From assembly GCF_003260975.1 (NCBI RefSeq), contig NZ_CP030041.1, positions 2,155,001 through 2,219,000 on the forward strand: a stretch of DNA of 64,000 bases, in the 5' to 3' direction. Source of the DNA: Echinicola strongylocentroti (lineage in GTDB: Bacteria; Bacteroidota; Bacteroidia; Cytophagales; Cyclobacteriaceae). Below are positions 16,507 to 25,778 of this stretch, piece after piece. The position numbers were made by a program, and so were the translations under genes. Below the pieces are notes generated by a model. The model was not told the DNA's origin, did not search any database, and saw nothing but the letters and a program-made list of their open reading frames with translations. Numbering within the stretch: the stretch's first letter is position 1; every line of letters begins with the position of its first letter.

Positions 16507-17439
16507 CTATTTTGGCAAGAAAATCTCTGCCATCATACAGCGGACACTGCCTCCTCCTATTTTTTCGATAGTAGGAATCTCAGGAATGATAAGGTCAGTA
16601 TATTTCTCGATCACCTGTCTTTGCCCGGCCTTCAGGCCGTTGTAGGCTGTCTGCGACATCACGGTAAACCTTTTCCCCTGCTGGCCTACTAGCTCCAGCA
16701 TATTTCCTGCAAAGGCAAATTTTTGAGGTATCGTAATTGGTACAATCTTTTTACCTGCGCTCTCCAAGGACTCCTTTACCTGTTGTTTTACGGATTTGCC
16801 CACGATGCTATCAAGGCAAACTACGGCAAGCTGGCTCCCCACATGCATCATGACATTGGTATGATAAATGGGGGTTTTATCCTTTGAATGAGACTGTATG
16901 GCATTAAAAGAGATTACTTTATATCCCATCAGTCGCTCAAAGTAATGTAAAGGTTCTCCATGTGTTCGTTCCGAAAGACAGGCATAAGCGATCTGATGTT
17001 GTCTGTCCAGAACCATGCTTCCGGTACTTTCCAAAAACTGTCCATCTTCTTCAAAAAAAGTAAGGTCTACGATATCATCGACCTTAAAACCTCGATCGGC
17101 AAGCAAATTCACCAAATCTTTTCTCCGCTCTTTTCTCCTTATGGCTGACATCATCGGATACAGCAGCAAATGACCATCTCCATGGGTACTGAACCAGTTG
17201 TTGGGAAAAACAGCGTCCGGCTTTGGCGGATGGGGGGTGTCTTCCACCACGATGACCTGAATACCGCTGCGCTGTAATAACTCCACAAAACCATCAAACT
17301 CCCTTAGGACTTGGGCTTGGATATCGGCCACAGGTCGCCCATCTACCTGCTGATAGTTATTGTCAACAGCGGTCTCGGGATTAAACCCAAAAGCAGCGGG
17401 ACGAACCATTAAAACCATGGAAGTTGCTTGTGCGGACAT
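16507..17439 (-). CDS. ctlX: Citrulline utilization hydrolase CtlX-type amidinotransferase-fold enzyme
   Basis: The protein has 310 residues and belongs to the guanidino-group-modifying (pentein) superfamily near dimethylarginine dimethylaminohydrolases. The catalytic set is visible: Asp75 in PDAVFPNNW (74-82), Glu137 in FLESTGSMVLDR, His193 in YHTNVMM, and the nucleophile Cys301 in GGGSVRCMM. In Bacteroidota, CtlX-type proteins are linked to citrulline or arginine use. The precise substrate cannot be read here, and no arginine pathway gene is adjacent. The ATG at 17439 gives the expected family N-terminus with the MVLMVRPAAF strand. Confidence 0.85.
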   Translation of the reverse strand: MSAQATSMVLMVRPAAFGFNPETAVDNNYQQVDGRPVADIQAQVLREFDGFVELLQRSGIQVIVVEDTPHPPKPDAVFPNNWFSTHGDGHLLLYPMMSAIRRKERRKDLVNLLADRGFKVDDIVDLTFFEEDGQFLESTGSMVLDRQHQIAYACLSERTHGEPLHYFERLMGYKVISFNAIQSHSKDKTPIYHTNVMMHVGSQLAVVCLDSIVGKSVKQQVKESLESAGKKIVPITIPQKFAFAGNMLELVGQQGKRFTVMSQTAYNGLKAGQRQVIEKYTDLIIPEIPTIEKIGGGSVRCMMAEIFLPK

Positions 17440-17505
17440 AGTAAGCGTTTACTTTCATTGAGTCAACTTCCGGCAAGTTACAAAACGGCCGTGGCTATGT
17501 ACTTG

Positions 17506-18423
17506 TTATTTTTGATAATATTGGTACAGCACAGGCTTAATCCGAAAACGTTCTTCACTAAGTGAGAAAAAACTGCTGCCATTTTTTGAAAATGTCAACG
17601 CCTCCCCTTGGGGCTCTGGCACATAAGGCAACTGCATTGGTGACCGGGACAGTGCTTCAGCAATGGATTCGCCCTCTTTACGTGTCCAGTGATAGATGAC
17701 CCAATAGTTCTTGATGATGATTTCTTTACCATCAGGGGATATATCGCCCCCTACAGACATGGTGATGGGGAGCTTTTGCAATGGTTCCAGTTCCACTTCC
17801 TCGTCATCGAGCTTATCAGCTGGCGCACGATAGAGCACGTTACTGGAATCCCGCTTACTGACGATGTACACATCACCATTCCAAGGATCCACCATCAATG
17901 TTTCTGCATCCCTCGGGCCATCGGGGTAGGTAAGTTTAGTTTTATGCGGTTTGACACTTATCGACGTACTATCTTCCACAGGCTCCTCAAATCGCAGCAA
18001 GCTGATGGAAGGATATTTTCCGTCATTATCTCCAATTTCTCCTACAAAAACATAAGATTTATCTCCACTGGCATCGGGGCCTACCGCTATATCTTCCCAG
18101 TCGCGGTTTCGGGTTCCTTCCAAGTTGATTTCTCCTTTTACCCGACCGACAGAATCCAACTTGTACACTACCGGCTCTCCACCACTATCATTGTGGGTGT
18201 AGAGCATATTGTCGTATTCTCTGCTTGCTGCCAAGCCACTGGCTTCCTTCAGCAGCTTCCTGTCCACCAACCCTACTTCCTTGCCACTATAATAAAGCGT
18301 ATCCACCACTTGCGGATTGATCCTTACGTGATATTTGTTGTAGATCTTTTCAGACAACAAATATGGCATCAGTGAAGCCAGAAAGGTAAGTTTCAATATA
18401 ACCTGGAACATAAATTTCATCAC
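17506..18423 (-). CDS. Exported beta-propeller-like protein, function unknown
   Basis: The protein has 305 residues with an N-terminal hydrophobic segment (about 5-24) acting as signal peptide or anchor. The body has propeller-like blades: EASGLAASREYDNMLYTHNDSGGEP, broken as LAASREYDNMLY and THNDSGG; RDWEDIAVG; VFVGEIGDN; PRDAETLMVDP; DVYIVSKR; and EALTFSKNG. The ASGLA..N.L..HNDSG and WEDIA patterns recur in secreted proteins related to phytase-like or NHL/SdiA-regulated propellers. It lies 66 bases after ctlX on the same strand but upstream of it in transcription order. The activity is unknown. Confidence 0.65.
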   Translation of the reverse strand: MMKFMFQVILKLTFLASLMPYLLSEKIYNKYHVRINPQVVDTLYYSGKEVGLVDRKLLKEASGLAASREYDNMLYTHNDSGGEPVVYKLDSVGRVKGEINLEGTRNRDWEDIAVGPDASGDKSYVFVGEIGDNDGKYPSISLLRFEEPVEDSTSISVKPHKTKLTYPDGPRDAETLMVDPWNGDVYIVSKRDSSNVLYRAPADKLDDEEVELEPLQKLPITMSVGGDISPDGKEIIIKNYWVIYHWTRKEGESIAEALSRSPMQLPYVPEPQGEALTFSKNGSSFFSLSEERFRIKPVLYQYYQK

Positions 18424-18848
18424 CCAAAATTAACAAAAACAACACCAAAACAACTCACTGTCAAGTCAATGGAATGTTAAATTATGCAAATGGTACCATG
18501 ATGTAGCTGAGATGGGTGAAAAAGTCAACGAATAAAAAAGTTGATAAAGAAGCTAATCACGAAATTGTCGGTCTCACCAGTCCCTTCGGCTCCGCTCAGG
18601 TAACGGATGAGACGAACATCATGTCTCTTTAACCCGGCTTATGTAATTATGGAATATTTCTATTTACCGGATTTAATTTAGCAACAAACAATTCAGCGTA
18701 AGCCTTAATAACCTCCACATCCTCCATTCTATCAGAACCGCCACAATCCCCATTTCACAGTTTGATCCGGTTTATGTTGCTTTTCGAATAGGCATAAAAA
18801 AAGTGGCCCACTAAGGAGCCACTTTAAAAATAAACCGTCTATTAAACT
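18424..18848. other. Intergenic region with short repeats
   Basis: The gap holds a fold-back GTCTCA(18571-18576)/TGAGAC(18608-18613) enclosing CCCTTCGGCTCCGCTCAGG, which is related to the repeat at 14439. A TTTAACCCGG sequence near 18629 resembles the end of the family A fold-back element. The clpC terminator lies at its right end. No gene is visible. Confidence 0.45.
18797..18827 (-). terminator. Rho-independent terminator of clpC
   Basis: Read on the minus strand, AAAGTGGC and GCCACTTT form an eight-pair stem around a 10-base loop, followed by seven T. It lies just after the clpC stop codon. Confidence 0.88.
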
Positions 18849-21377
18849 CTAATCTGCTTTTTCTTTCTTTTTGACAGCTATATTTAGCTCATCACCTTTT
18901 CCAGGATAATCGGCTTTGATCACATCACCTTCGGAAAGGTCTCCTTTGAGGATCTCTTCCGCAATGGCATCTTCCAAGTATTTCTGGATAGCCCTGTTCA
19001 GCGGTCGAGCGCCATACTGCTGATCATATCCTCTTTCAGCCAAGAAGTCTTTGGCCTTATCGGTCAATTCGATCTTATACCCAAGTTCCGTGATTCGACT
19101 GAACAGTTTTTCAAGGGTAATATCGATGATTTTATGAATATGATCCTTGCTAAGCGAGTTAAACACGACCACATCATCCAACCTGTTCAGAAACTCAGGG
19201 CTGAAGGCTTTTTTCAGGGCACTTTGGATGGTAGATTTCATTACTTCATCCATGTTTTCTTCCTTGGCTTTGGAAGCAAACCCGATCCCGGCACCAAAGT
19301 CTTTCAGATCCCTTACCCCGATATTGGAGGTCATGATGATCACGGTATTTCTGAAGTCCACTCTTCTGCCTAGCCCATCTGTCAAGATACCGTCATCCAG
19401 CACCTGAAGCAGTAGGTTAAAGACATCCGGGTGAGCTTTTTCGATCTCATCCAGCAAGACTACAGAATACGGTTTCCTTCTGACTTTTTCGGTCAACTGA
19501 CCACCTTCTTCGTAGCCCACATAGCCTGGAGGTGCCCCTACCAATCTGGAAACACTGAATTTCTCCATATACTCTGACATGTCAATCCTCACAAGCGAAT
19601 CTTCCTTGTCAAACAGGTAAGTCGCCAGCGTTTTGGCAAGCTCTGTTTTACCTACACCAGTAGGCCCTAGGAAAATAAATGAACCGATCGGCTTCTTAGG
19701 ATCCTTCAGCCCCACTCGGGTACGTTGAATGGCCTTGGTCAATTTTTTGATCGCATCACTTTGACCAATCACCTTATCTTGCAGCTCATTGCCCATGTTC
19801 AGCAACTTATTGCCTTCTTTTTGGGCAATTCGCTTGGCAGGAATTCCAGTCATCATGGCGATTACTTCTGCCACATTATCTTCCTCCACCGTATAGCGCT
19901 TGGTTTTGCTTTCTTCTTCCCACTTGGCCTTTGCATTCTCCAGTTGTTCAAGGAGCTTTTTCTCCCTGTCCCTGAGCTGTGCAGCCTCTTCGTATTTTTG
20001 ACTTTTTACTACGCGGTTTTTCTCCACCTTGATATTCTCCACCTCTTCTTCCAGTTTCAGGATTTCATCAGGCACATGGATGTTATTGATGTGCACGCGG
20101 GCACCTGCTTCATCCAAGATATCGATGGCCTTATCCGGTAGGAAGCGGTCAGAGATATAGCGGTCGGACAGTTTCACACACGCATCGATCGCCTCCGGCG
20201 TATAGTTTACGTTATGGTGATCTTCGTATTTGTCCTTGATATTGTTCAGGATCTGTATCGTTTCCTCAGGAGTGGTGGCATCCACCATTACCATCTGGAA
20301 CCTTCTGGCCAATGCACCATCTTTTTCGATATACTGACGGTACTCGTCCAAGGTAGTGGCACCGATGCATTGGATTTCGCCCCTGGCAAGTGCCGGCTTG
20401 AACATATTGGATGCATCGAGCGACCCACTGGCTCCGCCAGCTCCCACGATGGTATGCAGCTCATCGATGAAAAGGATGACATTGGGGGATTTCTCCAATT
20501 CATTCATCACGGCTTTCATACGCTCCTCAAACTGGCCACGATACTTCGTTCCAGCGACCAGAGACGCCAGATCTAGCGTCACCACGCGCTTGTTAAACAG
20601 CACACGGGAGACTTTCTTCTGGATAATCCTCAGGGCCAATCCTTCAGCAATGGCCGTCTTACCCACTCCCGGTTCACCGATAAGGATAGGGTTATTTTTC
20701 TTTCTTCTGGAAAGGATCTGTGCCACGCGTTCGATTTCCTTTTCCCTTCCGATGATCGGGTCCAGCTTATCGTCTTCAGCCATTCTGGTAAGGTCCCTGC
20801 CAAAATTATCCAAGACAGGTGTCCTGGATTTTTCGGTAGAGCCTTTGCCACCACCACCAGAGGAACCTCCAGAACTACCAAAGAGTTTGCTGCTTTCCTC
20901 ATCTGTATCGTCCGCCTCAGCACCAGAGCGGGGCGTTTGATCAGTTTGGAATTCAAGCATTTCTTTTACCGTATCGTAAGTTGTATCGAATTTATGCAGG
21001 ATCTGGGTAGCAATATTGTCCTCATCCCTTAGGATTGAAAGCAACAAGTGCTCAGTTCCGATAAGTTGGCTCTTGAATATTTTCGCTTCCAAGTAAGTGA
21101 TTTTCAGCACTTTTTCAGACTGCCTTGTGAGCGGAATATTGGCCAAGTTTTTCACATTGTGATTGGCCGTTCCTTTTACAGCACGCTCCACGGAATTGCG
21201 AAGCTCATCCAAAGGCACTCCTAATTTCTTCAATATGGAAACAGCGACACCTTCCCCTTCTCGGATCATGCCCAGCAAGAGGTGTTCGGTTCCTATATAA
21301 TCGTGACCCAAGCGCAAAGCTTCTTCACGACTTAGAGAAATCACCTCTTTGACTCTATTTGAAAATTTTGCTTCCAT
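18849..21377 (-). CDS. clpC: ATP-dependent Clp protease ATP-binding subunit ClpC
   Basis: The protein has 842 residues with complete ClpC architecture. Two N-domain repeats lie at about 1-145 (GTEHLLLGMIREGEG; GTEHLLLSILRDEDN). A Gly/Ser-rich linker follows at 165-182. AAA module 1 has Walker A GEPGVGKTA at 234-242 and Walker B LFIDE at 302-306. The middle coiled-coil domain (about 435-500) includes the UVR-like KYEEAAQLRDRE. AAA module 2 has Walker A GPTGVGKT at 571-578, and VVLLDEIEKAHPDV serves as Walker B. It unfolds proteins and feeds them to ClpP in the cytoplasm for protein quality control and regulated proteolysis. No clpP is in the window. It is monocistronic with its own terminator. 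Confidence 0.97.
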   Translation of the reverse strand: MEAKFSNRVKEVISLSREEALRLGHDYIGTEHLLLGMIREGEGVAVSILKKLGVPLDELRNSVERAVKGTANHNVKNLANIPLTRQSEKVLKITYLEAKIFKSQLIGTEHLLLSILRDEDNIATQILHKFDTTYDTVKEMLEFQTDQTPRSGAEADDTDEESSKLFGSSGGSSGGGGKGSTEKSRTPVLDNFGRDLTRMAEDDKLDPIIGREKEIERVAQILSRRKKNNPILIGEPGVGKTAIAEGLALRIIQKKVSRVLFNKRVVTLDLASLVAGTKYRGQFEERMKAVMNELEKSPNVILFIDELHTIVGAGGASGSLDASNMFKPALARGEIQCIGATTLDEYRQYIEKDGALARRFQMVMVDATTPEETIQILNNIKDKYEDHHNVNYTPEAIDACVKLSDRYISDRFLPDKAIDILDEAGARVHINNIHVPDEILKLEEEVENIKVEKNRVVKSQKYEEAAQLRDREKKLLEQLENAKAKWEEESKTKRYTVEEDNVAEVIAMMTGIPAKRIAQKEGNKLLNMGNELQDKVIGQSDAIKKLTKAIQRTRVGLKDPKKPIGSFIFLGPTGVGKTELAKTLATYLFDKEDSLVRIDMSEYMEKFSVSRLVGAPPGYVGYEEGGQLTEKVRRKPYSVVLLDEIEKAHPDVFNLLLQVLDDGILTDGLGRRVDFRNTVIIMTSNIGVRDLKDFGAGIGFASKAKEENMDEVMKSTIQSALKKAFSPEFLNRLDDVVVFNSLSKDHIHKIIDITLEKLFSRITELGYKIELTDKAKDFLAERGYDQQYGARPLNRAIQKYLEDAIAEEILKGDLSEGDVIKADYPGKGDELNIAVKKKEKAD

Positions 21378-21448
21378 TTAGTTCCTTTCTGAATTGTTAA
21401 TAATTCTCTATATAATTTTACCGAATTTGTTTTAAAAACACAATTCTT

Positions 21449-22105
21449 TTACGGATTGTTCAGTTCTTTTTTTTTCGATTGTGAGATTATTTCACTGGCC
21501 ATAGGCCCCTCACAAAACAACAAATCGATAATGCTCAAGTTAGGTACAAAGTCCAAGCCAAAGAGCTGTGTATACTTCCACGGTTGGTAAATATTTCTTT
21601 GCTCAAAAGGCTCCTTCGCAACGATTATTCCTCTCAGGTCCACGCAGGGAGAATATTCTTCCTCTTGAATGGCTACTGATACCTTGGTTTTCACCTTCAT
21701 TAATTTCAGACAAAGTGTCAGTAATTCAAAATTAAATCTGTACAAATTGTCAATATCTTTTTGATAAATTAATTCAAAATAGGGAAAGAAGTATTCAAAG
21801 AAAGGTGCCTTTCCATAGGCACTGCGGATTCCTCGTAAGTGAACATTCTTCCATTTTTGTTTATAATCGATCTTTATTTCCTGGTATTTCACCTTTTTAT
21901 TTCCTCCGATGACCGGGATACTTAGCGCCTCCACCTTATTGGCCAGCTGGATGTAGGTCCGGTTTCGGTAAGTTTGTTTTTGATACCTATCATTACCGGC
22001 CAACACCAAATGATCCGCATCCTGAACAGCCACGAAGAACTCTATGGGGGCAAGTAAAATAAGTCTGCACAAATCACTTTCTTTTCCATGCCCAAAAATA
22101 GTCAA
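21449..22105 (-). CDS. WbqC-family protein
   Basis: The protein has 218 residues. The family pattern is clear near the start: APIEFFVAVQDADHLVLAG followed by YQKQTYRNRTYI, and later GNDRY..KWKNVHLRGIRSAYG and APFFEYFFPYFELIY. WbqC proteins are thought to act in O-antigen or sugar modification, but the biochemical role is unproven. It starts 34 bases after the stop of the TsaC/Sua5 gene and ends 71 bases before clpC, so the two upstream genes are likely cotranscribed. The first 14 residues (TIFGHGKESDLCRL) are atypical, and the start could lie elsewhere. Confidence 0.8.
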   Translation of the reverse strand: MTIFGHGKESDLCRLILLAPIEFFVAVQDADHLVLAGNDRYQKQTYRNRTYIQLANKVEALSIPVIGGNKKVKYQEIKIDYKQKWKNVHLRGIRSAYGKAPFFEYFFPYFELIYQKDIDNLYRFNFELLTLCLKLMKVKTKVSVAIQEEEYSPCVDLRGIIVAKEPFEQRNIYQPWKYTQLFGLDFVPNLSIIDLLFCEGPMASEIISQSKKKELNNP

Positions 22106-22138
22106 AACTTTGAGCTATTTCCGCTAACCGACCCCTTA

Positions 22139-22768
22139 CTAAAGTATCTCCTCCAGATTCCCCAGACCTTGCCGCAGTATTTCTATCTCATCTCCTGTAC
22201 AGTCTACTACCGTGGATGCGACGTTATTGCCATACCCTCCGTCCACCACCACATCTACAAGATCCTTGTATTTTTCGTAAATCAGCTCTGGATCCGTACT
22301 GTATTCCAGCACATCATCCTCATCACGAATGGAGGTGGTCACGATGGGCTGGCCGAGCTCCTTCACCAATATACGTGGAATACCGTTATCAGGGATGCGT
22401 ATTCCGACTGTTTTCTTTTTGCTGTGCAGTAGTTTGGGCACCTTGTTATTGGCATCCAGGATGAAGGTAAACGGCCCAGGCAGGGCTTTCTTCATCACCT
22501 TGAACACTGGCGTACTCAGTACGCGGGTATATTCTGAGATATTGCTAAGGTCATAACAGATAAAAGAGAAATTTTGTTTCTGGGGCTTCACTCCTTTGAT
22601 CTGGCAAATTCTTTCTATGGCCTTTTGGTTATAAATATCACAGCCAATACCGTAAATGGTATCCGTGGGATAGATCACCACCCCACCCCTCCTGAGCACG
22701 TCCACCACACGCTGGACTTCCCTAGGATTGGGGTTTTCTGGATAGATTCTGATCAATGATGCGGCCAT
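22139..22768 (-). CDS. L-threonylcarbamoyladenylate synthase (TsaC/Sua5/YrdC family)
   Basis: The protein has 209 residues, a YrdC-domain form without the Sua5 C-terminal domain. It makes threonylcarbamoyl-AMP from threonine, bicarbonate and ATP, the first step in t6A37 modification of ANN-decoding tRNAs. Visible motifs are [17 protein letters not shown] (about 28-44), the substrate-binding [17 protein letters not shown] segment (broken as IKGVKP and KQNFSF), LPGPFTFIL, and VGIRIPDN. Only about 170 bases separate it from the divergent mltG gene. A TAAATTTG box upstream may be its -7 element. Confidence 0.93.
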   Translation of the reverse strand: MAASLIRIYPENPNPREVQRVVDVLRRGGVVIYPTDTIYGIGCDIYNQKAIERICQIKGVKPQKQNFSFICYDLSNISEYTRVLSTPVFKVMKKALPGPFTFILDANNKVPKLLHSKKKTVGIRIPDNGIPRILVKELGQPIVTTSIRDEDDVLEYSTDPELIYEKYKDLVDVVVDGGYGNNVASTVVDCTGDEIEILRQGLGNLEEIL

Positions 22769-22877
22769 AATGTTTATGAGTTAAGTAGTTTTCTACTATG
22801 AATGTATCAAATTTAGCACCAAACAACTAACACTTTTTACCAGCTGCGTACATTTGTGTATGTATAAGTACCTTCAC

Positions 22878-22904
22878 TTGTTTAATTTTATTTCCCTATT
22901 TTTG
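22878..22904 (+). promoter_or_regulatory. Candidate promoter of the mltG operon
   Basis: TTG at 22878-22880 and TATTTTTG at 22897-22904 fit Bacteroidota sigma-A boxes, although the 16-base spacing is shorter than the usual 19 or so. The start codon is 34 bases downstream. Confidence 0.45.
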
Positions 22905-22937
22905 CGCCAAGCCTAGAAACGAGTCGTTATAAAAGCT

Positions 22938-23981
22938 ATGATCACAAAAAAGAACCAAAAATATTACATGATAGGAATGATCGCCGTTTCGGTGCTGGTG
23001 AGTTCATTTGCCTTCTATTTCTATCAGGTTTTCTTCAGTCCCAACACCCTTACCGAGTCGGATGTTCCCGCTGAACTAAAAATCCCCAGTAACGCGACAT
23101 TCCAGCAAGTATCTGACAGCTTGGCGTCAAACGAAATCATCACCGATGTGATATCCTTTAGCTTTGTATCCAAAGTGTTGAAATATCAGGAAAATGTCAA
23201 GCCCGGGAGGTACATTATACAGCCAAAAATGTCCAACAAGGAACTTGTTTCACTGCTTCGATCAGGAAGACAAACACCTGTAAACCTAACATTTAACAAC
23301 ATCAGGACCAAGGAAGACCTCTCCGAAAAAATAACCGACAACCTAGAAATAAACAAGGATCAATTCCTTTCCCTGCTCCAAGACAGTGTCTATATCCGCA
23401 AATTTGACTTTAACGAGGAGACGATCATGAGCATGTTTATTCCCAACACTTACGAGGTCTATTGGAATATCAGCCCAGAAACGCTCTTTGACAGGATGTA
23501 CCGGGAGTACAATAAATTCTGGACCAAGCCGAGGATTGCCAGCGCCGACTCCTTGGGCATGAGCAGAACAGAGGTCGCAACGCTGGCCTCTATCGTTCAG
23601 GCCGAAACAGCCAAAAAAGACGAACGCCCAAAAATCGCAGGTGTATACATTAACAGACTAGAGCGCAACATTCCGCTACAAGCTGACCCTACCTTGGTTT
23701 TTGCACTAGGGGATTTCAGTATCAAAAGGGTCTTGAACGTACATAAAGAAATCGACAGCCCCTATAACACCTATCTGCACACGGGACTGCCTCCAGGACC
23801 GATCAACTTGCCCGACATCTCCTCTCTGGACGCTGTGCTCCATTACGATCAGCACAACTATCTTTATTTCTGCGCCAAAGAGGACTTTTCCGGTTACCAT
23901 GTTTTCTCCACCAATCTGCGTGACCACCTGATCCAAGCCCGGAAATACCAAAATGCCCTGAACCAAGCAAACGTATATTAG
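22938..23981 (+). CDS. mltG: Endolytic murein transglycosylase MltG
   Basis: The protein has 347 residues with one N-terminal membrane segment at about 9-33. A LysM-like subdomain follows (about 45-110), then the YceG/MltG catalytic domain. The catalytic Glu is Glu223 in LASIVQAETAKKDERPKIA (corresponding to Glu218 of E. coli), and the PLQADPTLVFALG and HTGLPPGPI motifs are present. It cuts nascent glycan strands at the inner membrane and helps set their length. It heads a three-gene operon with the thioesterase (3 bases apart) and the YihY protein. Confidence 0.94.
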   Translation: MITKKNQKYYMIGMIAVSVLVSSFAFYFYQVFFSPNTLTESDVPAELKIPSNATFQQVSDSLASNEIITDVISFSFVSKVLKYQENVKPGRYIIQPKMSNKELVSLLRSGRQTPVNLTFNNIRTKEDLSEKITDNLEINKDQFLSLLQDSVYIRKFDFNEETIMSMFIPNTYEVYWNISPETLFDRMYREYNKFWTKPRIASADSLGMSRTEVATLASIVQAETAKKDERPKIAGVYINRLERNIPLQADPTLVFALGDFSIKRVLNVHKEIDSPYNTYLHTGLPPGPINLPDISSLDAVLHYDQHNYLYFCAKEDFSGYHVFSTNLRDHLIQARKYQNALNQANVY

Positions 23982-23984
23982 CCT

Positions 23985-24389
23985 ATGTTTACCTCCACCA
24001 CCCAAGTAAGGGTACGCTATGCCGAAACCGACCAAATGGGGTATGTCTACTATGGCAATTATGCCATGTATTTTGAAGTCGCCAGAGTAGAATCACTTCG
24101 GGAGGCGGGTTTTTCGTACAAGGACATGGAAGACCAAGGTGTCATCATGCCGGTACTGGAGAGCTATAGCAAATACCTCAAACCTGGAAGATACGACGAG
24201 TTGCTCACGATCAAAACGACCATTAAAGAGATACCCGGGGTCAAAATCAGGTTTGAATACGATATCTTCAATGAGGCTGAAGAATTGATCCATAAGGGAC
24301 ATACCTTGCTGACATTCCTAAAAAAAGACGACCATCGACCATGTAGACCTCCTGCGGATTTAGTAAATTTATTGAAATCCTACTTTTAG
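23985..24389 (+). CDS. Acyl-CoA thioesterase, YbgC/4HBT hotdog family
   Basis: The protein has 134 residues, a single hotdog fold. The active-site motif VRYAETDQMGYVYYGNY carries the catalytic Asp at residue 16, and the long helix MYFEVARVESLREAGF follows. Members hydrolyse short or medium acyl-CoA, and YbgC associates with the Tol-Pal/phospholipid machinery in Proteobacteria. Here it sits between mltG and a YihY-family gene with gaps of 3 and 12 bases, so an envelope-related role is plausible. The substrate is unknown. Confidence 0.9.
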   Translation: MFTSTTQVRVRYAETDQMGYVYYGNYAMYFEVARVESLREAGFSYKDMEDQGVIMPVLESYSKYLKPGRYDELLTIKTTIKEIPGVKIRFEYDIFNEAEELIHKGHTLLTFLKKDDHRPCRPPADLVNLLKSYF

Positions 24390-24401
24390 CCTGAAGCACG
24401 A

Positions 24402-25343
24402 ATGGTCAAAAAACGAGTGCACGACATATTGCAAAAACTGGACAGGTATGCCCAAAAGCTAAGGCGGATACACCTCAAAAACCCAGATCAAAACCTCTAT
24501 GATGTAGGAAAGATATTTATCCACCAGATACAAAAGGACGAAATCGATGACCGCGCCAGTGCCGTAGCGTTCAATTTCACCGTTGCCCTCTTTCCGCTGA
24601 CCTTGTTCTTGCTGAACATGCTGCCCTTTGTAGAGCTATTCTTTCCAGAAGTCACCCCTGAAAATATCCTATTATTTGTCAAAGAAATCCTTCCTGCCCC
24701 GCTATACGAAGGCACCGAAGCTACTGTACTGGACATCATCAGCAGGCCACGGCAGGGCATGCTTTCCTTTGGTTTCTTTATGGCCCTGTACCTGTCCACC
24801 AACGGCATCGTCTCCCTGATCAGTGCTTTCAATGCCTGCTACAAGACCAAGGAAAACAGGGGCTTCGTCCAGACGCGACTGATCTCGGTCATGATCATAG
24901 TATTCTTGGTGCTTAATCTCTGTGCGGCGGTGCTGGTCATGATCTTTGGGAACAAAGCACTCGACCTACTCACTGAGTACGGCGTGGTCTCCAGCAGCAG
25001 TAATATTATCTACCTCCTCCTCGCATCCCTCCGGTTCTTTGTGCTGCTATTCCTCTTTATGCTGGCCACTTCATTTATCTTTCACTTTGCCCCCGCAGTA
25101 CATGACAGGTTTCATTTCTTCTCAGCAGGATCAGTGACGGCCGGATCGCTGATCACCATTGGGTTTTACCTGTTTTCGTTTTACCTGAACAATTTCGCCT
25201 CCTATAACAAGCTCTATGGGTCCATTGGTACCATGATCGCCTTGATGCTATGGATCCTGATCACCTCATTCATCATCTTAGTATGTTTCGAAATCAACGT
25301 CAGTCTTGCAAAAGCTGCCAAGAAGGAACTACCCAAAATTTAG
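24402..25343 (+). CDS. YihY/virulence factor BrkB family membrane protein
   Basis: The protein has 313 residues. A charged N-terminus (about 1-55) is followed by six membrane segments at roughly 60-80, 118-140, 160-185, 200-225, 235-262 and 275-300. The family signature DDRASAVAFNFTVALFPLTL is at about 46-65, and the last helix pair reads YGSIGTMIALMLWILITSFI. Members are inner-membrane proteins of uncertain function. Early reports of RNase BN activity for YihY were not upheld. It is the last gene of the mltG operon and ends about 55 bases before the tRNA promoter. Confidence 0.9.
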   Translation: MVKKRVHDILQKLDRYAQKLRRIHLKNPDQNLYDVGKIFIHQIQKDEIDDRASAVAFNFTVALFPLTLFLLNMLPFVELFFPEVTPENILLFVKEILPAPLYEGTEATVLDIISRPRQGMLSFGFFMALYLSTNGIVSLISAFNACYKTKENRGFVQTRLISVMIIVFLVLNLCAAVLVMIFGNKALDLLTEYGVVSSSSNIIYLLLASLRFFVLLFLFMLATSFIFHFAPAVHDRFHFFSAGSVTAGSLITIGFYLFSFYLNNFASYNKLYGSIGTMIALMLWILITSFIILVCFEINVSLAKAAKKELPKI

Positions 25344-25397
25344 TCAGCATAAAATCAGCAGGTTATATAACGAAGGTGATTTTAATTTCCCAAATCG

Positions 25398-25427
25398 TTG
25401 TAATTCACCTAAGAAGTAGTACCTTTG
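25398..25427 (+). promoter_or_regulatory. Promoter of tRNA-Ser
   Basis: TTG at 25398-25400 and TACCTTTG at 25420-25427 are separated by exactly 19 bases. This is an excellent match to the Bacteroidota primary sigma promoter (TTG, N19, TAnnTTTG). The tRNA begins about 50 bases downstream. Confidence 0.75.
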
Positions 25428-25477
25428 CAAACCGTAAGACAAACATAAATGTCCTACAAAGAAAACGCATCAGACCC

Positions 25478-25562
25478 AGAGGAGTGGCAGAGTGGTCGAA
25501 TGCGGCGGTCTTGAAAACCGTTGTACCGCGAGGTACCGGGGGTTCGAATCCCTCCTCCTCTG
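25478..25562 (+). tRNA. tRNA-Ser (anticodon UGA)
   Basis: This is an 85-base class II tRNA. The acceptor arms AGAGGAG (25478-25484) and CTCCTCT (25555-25561) pair perfectly, with discriminator G at 25562. The anticodon stem-loop is GCGGT-CTTGAAA-ACCGT, giving anticodon TGA. A long variable arm (TGTACCGCGAGGTACCG region) identifies serine. The T arm GGGGG-TTCGAAT-CCCTC closes the cloverleaf. CCA is not encoded. The accessory island begins just behind it. Confidence 0.96.
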
Positions 25563-25572
25563 CACAAACAAA

Positions 25573-25615
25573 CCCTAACTCACTTAAAAGCAATGAGTTA
25601 GGGCTTTTATTTTTA
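25573..25615 (+). terminator. Rho-independent terminator after tRNA-Ser
   Basis: CCCTAACTCA (25573-25582) and TGAGTTAGGG (25594-25603) form a perfect ten-pair stem with an 11-base loop, followed by a T-rich run. Confidence 0.88.
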
Positions 25616-25617
25616 AT

Positions 25618-25639
25618 TCAGGGTCTTTTTCAGGGTCTT
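25618..25639. repeat. Tandem 11-base direct repeat, possible attachment-region sequence
   Basis: TTCAGGGTCTT occurs twice back to back (25618-25628 and 25629-25639) directly after the tRNA terminator, where the accessory island begins. Short direct repeats behind a tRNA may be recombinase binding sites. No matching copy was seen at the other end of the island. Confidence 0.3.
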
Positions 25640-25778
25640 AAAGATTATTTTATGTTTTATTTCAGGTAATTGACATGGCAATAACTCTGACAAACTATCA
25701 CGCACCTCAAACTTTTATAATTTACAGAGATCTGCCGTTCTGAATTGCCGATCAGTTAATCAATTGAAATGATTCTCC

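Noticed and set aside
20356..20940. 194-codon plus-strand frame
   Set aside because: It is antisense to clpC, a product of codon bias in the conserved gene.
25250..25669. Frames running through the tRNA-Ser gene on both strands
   Set aside because: They cross a complete tRNA and its terminator. They are not coding.
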